Notes: generated from the sequence alone by a model not told the origin. Positions 20,967-30,189 are shown, counted from the stretch's first letter. The stretch is DNA of 64,000 bases from Mycobacterium terramassiliense (GCF_900157385.1 NZ_LT717699.1:230524-294523); one strand, 5' to 3'. Program-made: numbers and translations.

Positions 20967-22082
20967 TCAGGCCAATACCGCCGCGGGGTCCGTGCACGGC
21001 AGGCCGAGGTCGTCGGCCACCTGTTCGGACAGCAGCATCCCGGCGTGCGTCGAAAGCCCTTTGGCCAGAGGGGGATCGGACCGGCACGCCGCTTGCCAGC
21101 CCTTGTCGGCGAGCTTGAGCACGTACGGCATCGTCGCGTTGGTCAGCGCGACGGTCGACGTCTTCGGCACCGCGCTGGGCATGTTGGCCACGCAGTAGAA
21201 CAGCGTGTCGTGCACCGCGAATGTCGGGTCGTCGTGCGTGGTGGGCCGCGAATCCTCGAAGCAACCGCCCTGATCGATGGAGATGTCGACCAGCACCGCG
21301 CCCGGCTTCATCTGCGCGACAAGCGAATTCGAGATCAACCTGGGCGCCTTGTGGCCGGGTACCAGCACGGCTCCGATCACCAGGTCGGCGCGTTTGACGG
21401 CGCCCTCCAGCTCGTACGCCGAGTAATAGCGGGTGCCGACGTGACCGCCGAACTCGGCGTCGAGCAGCCGAAGCTTGCTGATGTTGACGTCGAACACCAT
21501 GACGGCCGCGCCCATGCCGCCGGCGACCCGGGCGGCGTTGTACCCGGCCGTGCCCGCCCCGATCACCACGACGTCGGCGCCCTTGACGCCGGGCACCCCG
21601 CCCATCAACACGCCGCGGCCCCCTTGGGTGCGCATCAGGTGATAGCCCCCGACTTGAGCGGCGAGCCGGCCGGCGACCTCGCTCATCGGCGCCAGCAACG
21701 GCAGGGCGCCGTCGTCGGTCTGGACGGTCTCATAGGCGATCGACGTTGTGCCGGAGGCCAACAGCGCTTCGGTGCAGGCGCGCGACGCCGCCAAATGCAG
21801 GTACGTGAACAGGACCTGCCCGTTGCGCAGCAGGCCGTACTCGGGCGCTATCGGCTCCTTGACCTTGAGCAACAGGTCCGCGTCGGCCCACACCCGCTCG
21901 GCGGTGTCGGCGATTTGGGCGCCCGCGGTCTTGAATTCCGCGTCGGGGATGGCCGAGCCTTCGCCCGCGCCGGCCTGGACGAGCACCTCGTGGCCGCGGC
22001 GGGTCAGTTCGGCGACGCCGGCCGGGGTGATCGCCACCCTGAACTCGTTGGTCTTGGTCTCGGTTGGAACGCCGACGCGCAT
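20967..22082 (-). CDS. ald: L-alanine dehydrogenase
   Basis: Ald interconverts alanine and pyruvate/ammonia with NAD and can reduce glyoxylate. The 371-aa product has the pyruvate-binding residues in LKVKEP (Lys75 region) and TYLHLAA (His96 region), the Rossmann motif [15 protein letters not shown] (about residue 175) and the catalytic Asp in [12 protein letters not shown]. tuberculosis has the Lrp/AsnC regulator AldR divergent from ald; here a flavin monooxygenase occupies that place, so regulation may differ. Confidence 0.96.
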   Translation of the reverse strand: MRVGVPTETKTNEFRVAITPAGVAELTRRGHEVLVQAGAGEGSAIPDAEFKTAGAQIADTAERVWADADLLLKVKEPIAPEYGLLRNGQVLFTYLHLAASRACTEALLASGTTSIAYETVQTDDGALPLLAPMSEVAGRLAAQVGGYHLMRTQGGRGVLMGGVPGVKGADVVVIGAGTAGYNAARVAGGMGAAVMVFDVNISKLRLLDAEFGGHVGTRYYSAYELEGAVKRADLVIGAVLVPGHKAPRLISNSLVAQMKPGAVLVDISIDQGGCFEDSRPTTHDDPTFAVHDTLFYCVANMPSAVPKTSTVALTNATMPYVLKLADKGWQAACRSDPPLAKGLSTHAGMLLSEQVADDLGLPCTDPAAVLA

Positions 22083-22178
22083 CCCTCAAGTGTGCCTCAG
22101 GCGGCCACGGCCGCACCTATTTAAAGCCCGACCCAGGCCTTATGATCGGCGGATGGATGACCGGCAGGGTAGCCGGCG

Positions 22179-23654
22179 ATGGTGACACGTGACCCCTCCG
22201 TGGCCGTTGTCGGGGCGGGCATGTCCGGGCTGTGCATGGCAATCGCGTTGCTGCGCAGCGGCATTAACGACGTCACGATTTACGAGAAGGCCGACGAGGT
22301 CGGCGGCACCTGGCGGGAAAACACCTACCCCGGGCTGACCTGTGACGTGCCGTCGCGCGTCTACCAGTACACCTTCGCCCCGAAGCCCAACTGGTCGCAC
22401 ATGTTCTCCCCCGGCGGCGAGATCCAGGCCTACTTCCGCGGTGTCGCCGACCAATTCGGGCTGCGGGACCGGATCCGGTTCGGCACCGAGGTGGTCAGCG
22501 CCCGGTTCGAGGACGACCGCTGGGTGGTGCGCACCGACGCCGGCGACGAGGCCGGGGCAGAGTCCGAGGTCGACTTCCTGATCTCGGCGACCGGCGTGCT
22601 GCACCACCCCCGGATGCCGTCGATCGCCGGCCTGGACGACTTCGCCGGCCCCGTCTTTCACTCGGCGCGCTGGGATCACTCCGTCGAGCTGGCGGGGCGG
22701 CGAATCGCGGTGATCGGCAACGGATCCACCGGCGTGCAGCTCGTCTGCGGGCTGGCCGGCGTGGCTGGCAGGGTCGTGCTGTTCCAGCGCACCGCGCAGT
22801 GGATCGTCCCGATGCCCAACCCGCCGTACTCCAAATTCGCCAGTCGCAGCCACCGGGCCGTTCCGTGGCTCGACCGGATGGCGTACCGGGCGTACAGCTT
22901 CGTGTTCGACACCTTCGCGGTCGCCCTGACCAAGCCGGGGCTGCGGCGAGCGGCGATGGGCGCGCTGTGCCGGGTCAGCCTGCGCCGGGTGCGCGACCCC
23001 GAGTTGCGCGCGGCGCTGACGCCCTCGTACGAGCCGATGTGCAAGCGCTTGGTGGTGTCGGGCGGGTTCTACCGGGCGATCCAGCGCGACGACGTCGAGC
23101 TGGTCACCGCCGGCATCGACCACGTGGAGCCGCGGGGCGTCGTGACCGACGACGGCGCGCTGCACGAGGCGGACGTCATCGTGGCCTGCACCGGGTTCGA
23201 CACGCACGCGTTCTTCCGGCCGATGCGGCTGACCGGCCGCGACGGCATCGCCGCCGACGAGGTGTGGCGCGACGGGCCGCGCGCGTACCGGACCGTGGCG
23301 ATGCCGGGTTTCCCCAACTTCTTCATGATGCTGGGGCCACACAGCCCGGTGGGCAACCACTCGCTCACCGCGGTGGCCGAGCACCAGGCCGACCACATCC
23401 TGGGCTGGATTCAGGGTTGGCGCCGCGGCGAATTCGACACCGTCGAGCCGACGCAATCGGCGACCGAGAGCTACAACGACAAGCTGCGCGCGGCGATGCC
23501 GAACACCGTGTGGACCACCGGCTGCGACAGCTGGTACCTGAACAAGGACGGGGTGCCCGAGGTGTGGCCCTTCACGCCGGCCGAACACCGCGCGATGCTG
23601 GCCGAAACGGACCTGCGAGAGTACGACTTGCGCAGGCGCGTGGCCGCGCGCTGA
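22179..23654 (+). CDS. Flavin-containing (Baeyer-Villiger type) monooxygenase
   Basis: A 491-aa class B flavoprotein monooxygenase. It has the FAD motif VVGAGMSGLCMAIAL at the N-terminus, EVGGTWRENTYPG, the Baeyer-Villiger fingerprint FAGPVFHSARWD (F-x-G-x3-H-x3-W-D) near residue 155 and the NADP motif IAVIGNGSTGVQLV. Such enzymes oxygenate ketones to esters or S/N centres. The substrate is unknown. The next two genes are closely spaced and likely co-transcribed, suggesting a catabolic cluster. It occupies the aldR position of M. tuberculosis. Confidence 0.88.
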   Translation: MVTRDPSVAVVGAGMSGLCMAIALLRSGINDVTIYEKADEVGGTWRENTYPGLTCDVPSRVYQYTFAPKPNWSHMFSPGGEIQAYFRGVADQFGLRDRIRFGTEVVSARFEDDRWVVRTDAGDEAGAESEVDFLISATGVLHHPRMPSIAGLDDFAGPVFHSARWDHSVELAGRRIAVIGNGSTGVQLVCGLAGVAGRVVLFQRTAQWIVPMPNPPYSKFASRSHRAVPWLDRMAYRAYSFVFDTFAVALTKPGLRRAAMGALCRVSLRRVRDPELRAALTPSYEPMCKRLVVSGGFYRAIQRDDVELVTAGIDHVEPRGVVTDDGALHEADVIVACTGFDTHAFFRPMRLTGRDGIAADEVWRDGPRAYRTVAMPGFPNFFMMLGPHSPVGNHSLTAVAEHQADHILGWIQGWRRGEFDTVEPTQSATESYNDKLRAAMPNTVWTTGCDSWYLNKDGVPEVWPFTPAEHRAMLAETDLREYDLRRRVAAR

Positions 23655-23668
23655 GGGGAGGGCCCACG

Positions 23669-24577
23669 ATGTTCACCGTCGACGACCACGCGGCCGGTCC
23701 GCATGACGCGTCGCTCGACCACGAGCGTCTGGTCCTCGAGGCGCGTGACGTCGAGTTCAATTGGGCGGACCTGCCGTTTCACTACGTGCCGGGCGAGCCG
23801 TTCACCACCCACGTCCTCAACGTCCTGCACCTGCTGCTGCCCGCGGGCGAGGAGTTCTTCGTCGGCGCGTTCAAGAGGGCGCTGCCGTTGATCAAGGACG
23901 ATCAGCTGCGCCTGGACGTCCAGGGATTCATCGGCCAGGAGGCCGTGCACTCCCAGGCGCACGCCAAGGTGCTCGCCCACTTCGCCGCCGCCGGTGTCGA
24001 CCTGACCCCGTACACCGACCAGATCCGGTGGCTGTTCGAAAAGCTGCTGGGGCCCCGGCCGGGGTGGGGCGAGCGACGACAGCACCGCTGGCTGCTGGAA
24101 GAGGTGTCGTTCGTCTCGGCGATCGAGCACTACACGGCCATCCTGGGCGAGTGGGTGCTCGACTCGCCCGCCCACGACGCCATCGGCACCGACCCCGCGA
24201 TGCTGGACATGCTGCGCTGGCACGGCGCCGAAGAGGTCGAGCACAAGGCCGTCGCCTTCGACACCATGAAGCATCTGCGGGCCGGCTACCTGCGCCGGGT
24301 GCGCGCCCAGCTGGTGGTGACGCCGGGCATCCTGCTGCTGTGGATTCGCGGCGTCCGGTTCCTGTACTCGGTGGACCCCTACCTGCCGCCGGGCAGCAAG
24401 GCGCGCTGGCGGGACTACTTTCGGGCGGCGCGGCGCGGTTTGGTGCCCGGCCCGCTGCGGTTCGTGCGGGTGGTCGGCAACTACTACCGGCCCGGTTTCC
24501 ACCCCTCCCAACTGGGCGGCCTCGGCGCGGCGATCGACTACCTGGCGGTCTCACCCGCCGCGCGCGCGTCGCGCTGA
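23669..24577 (+). CDS. Metal-dependent hydrolase (PF10118 family)
   Basis: A 302-aa protein of the Metal_hydrol family. Conserved His/Glu clusters resemble a diiron carboxylate site: GQEAVHSQAHAKVL, SFVSAIEHYTAILGEW and GAEEVEHKAVAFD. A hydrophobic stretch (TPGILLLWIRGVRFLY) may associate with membrane. The ATG at 23669 has GGGGAGGG upstream; the much longer frame starting at 22799 is antisense-like read-through of the previous gene. It sits 14 bp after the monooxygenase and 3 bp before an alpha/beta hydrolase. The exact reaction is unknown. Confidence 0.82.
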   Translation: MFTVDDHAAGPHDASLDHERLVLEARDVEFNWADLPFHYVPGEPFTTHVLNVLHLLLPAGEEFFVGAFKRALPLIKDDQLRLDVQGFIGQEAVHSQAHAKVLAHFAAAGVDLTPYTDQIRWLFEKLLGPRPGWGERRQHRWLLEEVSFVSAIEHYTAILGEWVLDSPAHDAIGTDPAMLDMLRWHGAEEVEHKAVAFDTMKHLRAGYLRRVRAQLVVTPGILLLWIRGVRFLYSVDPYLPPGSKARWRDYFRAARRGLVPGPLRFVRVVGNYYRPGFHPSQLGGLGAAIDYLAVSPAARASR

Positions 24578-24580
24578 CGC

Positions 24581-25486
24581 ATGGCAACGACTTCGAGCGT
24601 CACCGCCTCCGACGGCGCCGCCCTGGCGGTCCACCGCTACACCGAGCTCGACGCGGCGCGCCCGACCATCCTCGCCATCCACGGCTGGCCCGACAACCAC
24701 CACCTCTGGGACCCGGTGGCCCGGGAGCTGGAGGAACGTTACGCCGGCCGCTACAACGTCGTGGCGTACGACGTGCGCGGCGCCGGCGAATCGTCGCGCC
24801 CCGCAAGGCGATCCGACTACGCCTTCGCGCAACTGGTGTCCGACATCGGGGCGGTCATCGACAGCCTCGGCGTCGGCCGGGTCCACCTGCTGGCGCACGA
24901 CTGGGGCTCGATTGCGGCCTGGGCGGCCGTCACCGACGACGCCGTGATGGCCAAAGTTGCTTCGTTCACGTCGATTTCGGGCCCGCACCTGCGGTACGCG
25001 GGGCGATTCCTGCGCTCGGCGCGCACGCCGCGGGCCGTGGGCCAGGTCGCGATGCAGCTGCTGGGGTCGCTGTACATCGCGTTCTTCCTGTGCCCGGGCG
25101 TGCCGGAGCTCGCGTTCCGCTCCCGGATCGGCGTGCTGGTCCATCGGGCCCTGGAGCGCATCGGCCGGCCCCGCACCGGCGGCCGGCGCGACCCGACGCC
25201 GCGATCCATCGGCGACTACGTCACCGGGCTCAAGCTGTACCGCGCGAACATGCCCGGGCCGATGCTGTCGCCCGGGCCGGTGCTGCCGCAGACCACCGTC
25301 GCCGTGCAAACCCTGGTGCCGCGCCGCGACGTCTTCGTCACGCCCGCCCTGCAGCGGTTCACCGGCTCAATTCCGCACGGCGGCAGGGTGATTCCCATCG
25401 AAGGCGGGCACTGGGTGGTCACGTCTCGTCCCGAGGTCATCGCCGAGTTGACCGCCGAATGGGTCGATCGGCACGTCAACGCGTGA
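24581..25486 (+). CDS. Alpha/beta hydrolase, epoxide-hydrolase-like (EphD N-domain type)
   Basis: A 301-aa alpha/beta hydrolase. The oxyanion motif HGWPDNHHLW and nucleophile elbow LLAHDWGSIAAW carry Asp rather than Ser, as in epoxide hydrolases and dehalogenases. The C-terminal His is in EGGHWVV. It resembles the hydrolase half of EphD (which has a fused SDR) but the SDR half is absent. It is linked to the monooxygenase and metal hydrolase, so an oxygenation-then-hydrolysis pathway is plausible. Its end overlaps the convergent GNAT gene by 11 bases. Confidence 0.82.
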   Translation: MATTSSVTASDGAALAVHRYTELDAARPTILAIHGWPDNHHLWDPVARELEERYAGRYNVVAYDVRGAGESSRPARRSDYAFAQLVSDIGAVIDSLGVGRVHLLAHDWGSIAAWAAVTDDAVMAKVASFTSISGPHLRYAGRFLRSARTPRAVGQVAMQLLGSLYIAFFLCPGVPELAFRSRIGVLVHRALERIGRPRTGGRRDPTPRSIGDYVTGLKLYRANMPGPMLSPGPVLPQTTVAVQTLVPRRDVFVTPALQRFTGSIPHGGRVIPIEGGHWVVTSRPEVIAELTAEWVDRHVNA

Positions 25487-25985
25487 GGCGGTAGCCGAGG
25501 TGGGCCACCTCGATGCCGGGCAGCGGCTCCCAATCGAGGGTGCGGCCGTCGGCGCGGAAGTTGTTCTTCTCGTAGAAGCGGCGCGCCTTGTCGTTTTGCA
25601 TGGCGCACCACAGGACCACGTCGCCGGACGGGTGCGAGCCGAGGACCTCGTCGAGCAGGCGGCCCCCGATCCCGTGCCGCTGGCTTTCCTCGGCGATGTA
25701 GAGCGCGTCGACGAGCAGGTCATCGGGTTGGTCGGAATCGGGCCCGAAGATGGCCACACCGAGGGTGCGTCCGCCGGCCTCGGCGACCCACATGCGCCAC
25801 CCGTGACGCTTCAGGCTCTGCGGGTAGATCTCGGCAACCCAGCGTTTGGGCGGCCCGAGCAGGTCGAGCACCTGGGGCAGCAGGATCCCGGCCCACGACC
25901 GCCGCCACACCGGGTAGTGCATCGCCGCGACCTCGGGGAAGTCGTCCGGCGTGGCTTCCCGGATCGCGATGTCGCTGGCCTCCAC
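25476..25985 (-). CDS. GNAT-family N-acetyltransferase (Rv2775-like)
   Basis: A 169-aa acetyltransferase fold. The acetyl-CoA-binding region is YIAEESQRHGIGGRLLDEVL (motif A, about residue 95) and the C-terminal FYEKNNFRADG is the typical motif B. The start is GTG at 25985. The substrate cannot be predicted. It lies 10 bp downstream of the TetR gene on the same strand, so the pair may share a transcript. Confidence 0.82.
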   Translation of the reverse strand: MEASDIAIREATPDDFPEVAAMHYPVWRRSWAGILLPQVLDLLGPPKRWVAEIYPQSLKRHGWRMWVAEAGGRTLGVAIFGPDSDQPDDLLVDALYIAEESQRHGIGGRLLDEVLGSHPSGDVVLWCAMQNDKARRFYEKNNFRADGRTLDWEPLPGIEVAHLGYRLTR

Positions 25986-25995
25986 ACGCTAAAGG

Positions 25996-26631
25996 CTACG
26001 GCCGCCCCTCCAGATAGGCCGCCAGCGCGTTCGTCAGACCCCGCCGCGCCATGTCCAGGTCGGCATAGGAGCCCAGCTGGCGCTCGGAAACCAGGCCGCG
26101 CATCGCCCCGGGGATGAGGGCGGCCACCTCGCGCAGCCGGTCGGGGTCGACGTCCAGGCCGGCGAAGGCGTGCTGGCAGGTCTCGAGCCAGCTCTTGCCC
26201 CAGGAGAACAGCTCTGCGGCCGTGCGCGGGTAGAGGCGCTCCAGCTCGCGGGGGTCGCGGGGGAGCGCGGCGCGCAGGTTTTCGATCGCGCGCGAGTCCG
26301 CCGACGCCAGGCCGCGGTAGAGGGTGTCGATGATGGCGCCCACGCGCTCCCGCAGGGGTGCGTCCGGTCGCACGGGTGTCGACAGCGTGGAGAACGCGGC
26401 GGCGCGCCGCTCCGCGGTGCGATGCAGCACGGCCGCCCAGAATCCGTCGGCGTCGCCGAACTGGTATTGCACCGCGCCCCAGGTGGCCCCGATGTCCTTG
26501 GCGATGCGGTTGGCCGACACCGAGCCCGGCTCGCCCGAGGCCAGCGACTTCAGCGCGGCCTCCAGCATGCTCTCGCGCGTCGCGTGGCCGCGCCGGTTGG
26601 GGCGCCGCCCGGCGACCTTGGTTTCGGTCAC
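25996..26631 (-). CDS. TetR-family transcriptional regulator
   Basis: A 211-aa regulator. The N-terminal HTH is SANRIAKDIGATWGAVQYQF (about residues 39-58) after a basic tail RRPNRRGHATRE; the C-terminal helical domain is ligand-binding and not diagnostic. The GTG at 26631 lies 79 bp from the divergent Rieske oxygenase, so this protein probably regulates that operon and itself. Confidence 0.87.
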   Translation of the reverse strand: MTETKVAGRRPNRRGHATRESMLEAALKSLASGEPGSVSANRIAKDIGATWGAVQYQFGDADGFWAAVLHRTAERRAAAFSTLSTPVRPDAPLRERVGAIIDTLYRGLASADSRAIENLRAALPRDPRELERLYPRTAAELFSWGKSWLETCQHAFAGLDVDPDRLREVAALIPGAMRGLVSERQLGSYADLDMARRGLTNALAAYLEGRP

Positions 26632-26710
26632 CCGCCTAGCCTAACATTTTCATAGAGGGTACTGTGATTCTGTCACGAACCGAGGAGGGGCGCGCACATG
26701 GCAGGGCTCG
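26632..26710. promoter_or_regulatory. Divergent control region, TetR gene / Rieske oxygenase
   Basis: This 79-bp gap must contain both promoters. It includes the small inverted repeat GTGA-TTCTG-TCAC (about 26661-26673), a possible -10 TACTGT just before it, and a strong Shine-Dalgarno GAGGAGGGG. The operator assignment is inference. Confidence 0.4.
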
Positions 26711-27718
26711 ATGGCTAAGCCGCCATTGTCGATGAAGCCGACGGGATGGTTCCAGGTCGCCTGGTCCGACGAGATCGGCGTGGGCGACGTGCACCGGATG
26801 ACGTACTTCGACCAGGAGATGGTCGCGTGGCGCGCCGAGTCGGGCGAGCTCACGGTGATGAACGCCTACTGCGAACACCTGGGCGCGCACCTGGGTTACG
26901 GCGGCAAAGTCGTCGGTGAGGTGTTGCAGTGCCCGTTCCACGGCTGGCAGTGGAACTCCCAGGGCCGCAACGTCTGCATCCCGTATCAGGATCGGCCGAA
27001 CCGCGGCAGGCGGATGCGCACCTACCCCGTGGTGGAGCGCAACGAGTCGGTGTACATCTGGCACGACGCGCAGCGCCGCGAGCCGTACTTCGACGCACCC
27101 GACGTGTTCGCCTCGTTCGAGGACGGCCGCGGCGCGGGCGATTACTACCCGCAACAGCGGCTCTTCCGCGGCGGCCTGGAGCTGCACCCGCAGTACGTGC
27201 TCGAAAACGGCGTGGACTTCGCGCATTTCAAGTTCGTGCACAACACCCCGATCGTGCCGGTGTTCACCCGCCACGACTTCGCCGACCCGGTGTCCTTCGT
27301 GGACTTCACCATCACCTTCGAGGGCGACGACGGCCAGAACATCGAGGATGTCAACAGCGGCGTGGAGGCGATCAACGGCGGGCTGGGCATCGCCGTCACG
27401 AAGAGCTGGGGGATGGTCGACAACCGCACCATATCCGCGGTGACCCCGGTCGACGAATTCACGTCCGACGTCCGGTTCATGGTCTACATCGGCCGCCCTG
27501 AGACCGGCGCGGGCAAGGATCCTGCGCGCGCCGAGCGCAAGGCGGCCGAATTCGGGCGGGAAGTGATCCGGCAGTTCGAGCAGGACATCGAGATCTGGCG
27601 GCACCAGCGCTACTCCGACCCGCCCGCGCTGGCCCCCGACGAATACGAGGGCTTTACCGCAATCCGCAACTGGGCCACGCAGTTTTACCCCGAGCTCTAC
27701 GCGTCGCAGAAAGGCTGA
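26711..27718 (+). CDS. Rieske 2Fe-2S non-heme iron oxygenase (KshA-like)
   Basis: A 335-aa oxygenase component. The Rieske centre is CEHLGAHLGYGG with CPFHGWQWN (Cys-x-His, then Cys-x2-His, residues about 56-79). The mononuclear iron site fits E-x3-D-x2-H-x4-H in ENGVDFAHFKFVH (about residue 165). Length and layout resemble 3-ketosteroid 9-alpha-hydroxylase oxygenase and related enzymes; no reductase gene is adjacent. It is followed 6 bp later by a DapB-like dehydrogenase and divergent from a TetR gene. A role in steroid or terpenoid catabolism is inference. Confidence 0.88.
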   Translation: MAKPPLSMKPTGWFQVAWSDEIGVGDVHRMTYFDQEMVAWRAESGELTVMNAYCEHLGAHLGYGGKVVGEVLQCPFHGWQWNSQGRNVCIPYQDRPNRGRRMRTYPVVERNESVYIWHDAQRREPYFDAPDVFASFEDGRGAGDYYPQQRLFRGGLELHPQYVLENGVDFAHFKFVHNTPIVPVFTRHDFADPVSFVDFTITFEGDDGQNIEDVNSGVEAINGGLGIAVTKSWGMVDNRTISAVTPVDEFTSDVRFMVYIGRPETGAGKDPARAERKAAEFGREVIRQFEQDIEIWRHQRYSDPPALAPDEYEGFTAIRNWATQFYPELYASQKG

Positions 27719-27724
27719 CCCGCA

Positions 27725-28813
27725 ATGAATGCACCCGCTCGACCGATCCGCGTGTTCCAGGTGGCCACCGGAAACGTCGGTTCGGAGATGATCAAGCGGA
27801 TCGCCACCCAGCCGGACCTGGAACTCATTGGCGTGCACTGCTATTCGCCGGACAAGATCGGTCGGGATGCCGGCGAGCTCGCGGGCATCGGGCCCAACGG
27901 GGTGACGGCCACCGGCACGATCGAGGAGATCATCGCCGCCAGGCCGGACGTCCTGACGTTTCACGGCGTGTTCCCCGACGAGGACCTCTACGTCAAGGTG
28001 CTCGAGGCGGGCATCAACATCGTCACCACCGCCGACTGGATCACCGGCTGGCACCGTGACAAGAACCATCCGCACCCGTCGGGGAAGCCGGTGACCCAGT
28101 TGCTGGCCGAGGCCTGCGACAAGGGCGGAGCCACGTTCTACGGGACGGGGATGAACCCGGGCCTGAACCAGATCCTCGGCGTGGTGTGTTCGGCCGACGT
28201 CGCCGACATCGAGAACGTCACCACCATCGAATCCGTCGACGTCTCCTGCCACCACTCCAAGGACACCTGGATCGAGGTGGGGTACGGCCAGCCGGTCGAC
28301 GACCCCGAGATCCCCGCGAAGCTGGAGAAATACACCCGCGTCTTCGCCGACAGCGTGCTGATGATGGCCGACTGCTTCGACCTGACCCTGGACGAGGTGA
28401 CGTTCAGCTACGAGCTGGGCGCCTGCACCAAGGACGTCGACCTGGGCTGGTACACGCTGCCCAAGGGCTCGCTGGGCGGCAACTACCTCAAGTACCAGGG
28501 CATGGTGGACGGGGTGCCCCGCGTCGAGACGCACCTGGAGTGGCAGATGACCCCGCACACCGATCCGAGCTGGAACATCAAGGGCTGCTACATCACCCAG
28601 ATCAAGGGCGACCCGTGCATCTACAACAAGCACATGATCTTCCCCAAGCCCGGCGTCGACCTGTCGAATCCGGACAACTTCGCCTCTATCGGCATGACCG
28701 TCACCGGCATGCCCGCCCTCGCCGCCATCACGTCGGTGGTGGCGGCGCCGCCGGGCCTGATCACCAGCGCCGACCTACCGCTGCGCGGGTTCGCGGGGCG
28801 GTTCAAGGGGTAA
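27725..28813 (+). CDS. DapB-like NAD(P)-dependent oxidoreductase
   Basis: A 362-aa protein with an N-terminal Rossmann fold (VFQVATGNVGSEMIKRIA) and the overall plan of dihydrodipicolinate-reductase-like and 2,4-diaminopentanoate-dehydrogenase-like proteins. It lacks the DapB lysine-path signature, and the true dapB is at 30292, so it has a different substrate. It follows the Rieske oxygenase by 6 bp with GACCCGCA before ATG, indicating one operon. Function is unknown. Confidence 0.78.
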   Translation: MNAPARPIRVFQVATGNVGSEMIKRIATQPDLELIGVHCYSPDKIGRDAGELAGIGPNGVTATGTIEEIIAARPDVLTFHGVFPDEDLYVKVLEAGINIVTTADWITGWHRDKNHPHPSGKPVTQLLAEACDKGGATFYGTGMNPGLNQILGVVCSADVADIENVTTIESVDVSCHHSKDTWIEVGYGQPVDDPEIPAKLEKYTRVFADSVLMMADCFDLTLDEVTFSYELGACTKDVDLGWYTLPKGSLGGNYLKYQGMVDGVPRVETHLEWQMTPHTDPSWNIKGCYITQIKGDPCIYNKHMIFPKPGVDLSNPDNFASIGMTVTGMPALAAITSVVAAPPGLITSADLPLRGFAGRFKG

Positions 28814-28821
28814 GCGCACGG

Positions 28822-30189
28822 TCAAGGACCCTCGTCGTCTTCGCCGTCATCGAAGAGGCGCTCCGGGTGGTGATAGTCGTTGGTGCGCGCGCCGCGGTCC
28901 AAGCGCGGCGGTGGGATCCATTCGGTGCGGCCGTTGGGCAGTTTCCTTGTCTTCCAACCCATTTCCACCAGCTTGTGGTGGGGCGGGCAGGCAAAGGTGA
29001 GCTGGTCGGCGTCGGTGCGCCCGCCCGTCGCCCACTCGTCGACGTGGTGAACTTCGCACCAGTAGCCCGGCGCGTCGCAGCCCGGGTGGGTGCAGCCGCG
29101 GTCCTTCGCGTAGAGGACGATGCGCTGATCCGGTGAGGCTATTCGCCGGGTGCGCCCCAGATACAAGGGCCGCCCCGAGTGTTCGTCGAACACGGTGAGG
29201 TAGTGGTAGGCATGGCTGGCCATCCGGATCACCTCGCGCATCGGCACCACCGTGCCGCCGCCCGTCACCGCCAGGCCCGCGCCCGACGTCAGCTCCTGCA
29301 GCGTGGTCGACACGATGACGGTGACCGGCAAACCGTTGTGCACACCGAGTTTCGGATCGCCGAGCTGGCCGCGCACCAGGGCGTTGAGCGCGTCGTGTTG
29401 GCGCTGGGCGTGGCTGCGGGAATCGCGGCGTGCGCGGTCTTCGTCGGGTTCGCCGGTGACGCACGCGGTTTCGTCGTCGGGGTTGCACATCCCGGGCGCC
29501 GCGAAGCGGGCCAGCCACGCGTCGATGTTGGCCCGTAACTCCGGCGACGCCACCAGCTTGCCGACGCTCATCCCATCCGGGCGTTGGCCGCACCAGGTGA
29601 AGCCGCGCCGGCGCTCGCGGTCGGCATCGGAGTATTTCCCATCGGGATTGATCCGCACCGCGCATTGGCGCGCCACCTTCTCCAGCTGATCGGGACGCAA
29701 CTTGGTCGCTTGGCGCGCCAGAAATCGCTCGGCGTCCGCCACGGCGTCGACCGGGGTCGCTTGCGGCAGGCCGCGAAAGAACGTCTGGATCACCCGCAGG
29801 TGCTGCCCGTCGAGCAGGCCGCGCCGCCACACCTTGGCGGTGGCCGGCAACTCCGGCGGCAACTCCTGGCCGGTCAGCGTGAGGCGCGGGGAGAGCTGTT
29901 CGGCGTCGCGGAGCCGGCGGGCCGCCTCGGCGCAGCTGATCCGCAGCCAGTCGGCGATCACCTTGTGGGCCGGGCCGCCGATATGCGCGGGATCCTCCTT
30001 GGCCAGGCCCGCCATCACGTCGTGGTTGGACGCGATCTGGGTTCGTATCGCCTTCTCCATTCGCACCAGCGCCCGCAGCCGGTCCGCGGGGGCCACGGTG
30101 CCGAAGTTGACCCCGGCGATGAGCGCGACGGCCGTGTCGAGCGCGTCCAACCCGGCGCTCAGTTCCGCCGGCCCCTCAATCGAACCCAT
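28822..30189 (-). CDS. REP13E12-family DUF222/HNH endonuclease protein
   Basis: A 455-aa member of the 13E12 repeat family, common and multicopy in mycobacteria. The N-terminal DUF222 region runs to about residue 300. The C-terminal HNH nuclease module shows CTHPGCDAPGYWCEVHHV, DEWATGGRTDADQL and CPPHHKLVEMGW. No inactivating change is seen. In M. tuberculosis such genes serve as attachment sites for prophage phiRv1; no phage genes are near here. The role in the cell is unknown. It is convergent with the oxidoreductase gene and divergent from dapB. Confidence 0.9.
   Translation of the reverse strand: MGSIEGPAELSAGLDALDTAVALIAGVNFGTVAPADRLRALVRMEKAIRTQIASNHDVMAGLAKEDPAHIGGPAHKVIADWLRISCAEAARRLRDAEQLSPRLTLTGQELPPELPATAKVWRRGLLDGQHLRVIQTFFRGLPQATPVDAVADAERFLARQATKLRPDQLEKVARQCAVRINPDGKYSDADRERRRGFTWCGQRPDGMSVGKLVASPELRANIDAWLARFAAPGMCNPDDETACVTGEPDEDRARRDSRSHAQRQHDALNALVRGQLGDPKLGVHNGLPVTVIVSTTLQELTSGAGLAVTGGGTVVPMREVIRMASHAYHYLTVFDEHSGRPLYLGRTRRIASPDQRIVLYAKDRGCTHPGCDAPGYWCEVHHVDEWATGGRTDADQLTFACPPHHKLVEMGWKTRKLPNGRTEWIPPPRLDRGARTNDYHHPERLFDDGEDDEGP

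Noticed and set aside
22799..24577. Monooxygenase-hydrolase fusion of 592 aa
   Set aside because: The upstream part is a shifted frame of the monooxygenase gene, and a good Shine-Dalgarno and ATG exist at 23669.
26658..26675. CRP/Cmr-type site TGTGA-N-TCAC before the Rieske gene
   Set aside because: The spacer is 5 nt rather than 6 and the right half ends TCACG, so it is only noted as a possible operator.
26636..28633. Minus-strand ORF of 665 aa over the Rieske/DapB-like genes
   Set aside because: It is an antisense shadow from high GC; the plus strand has two conserved proteins with intact motifs.
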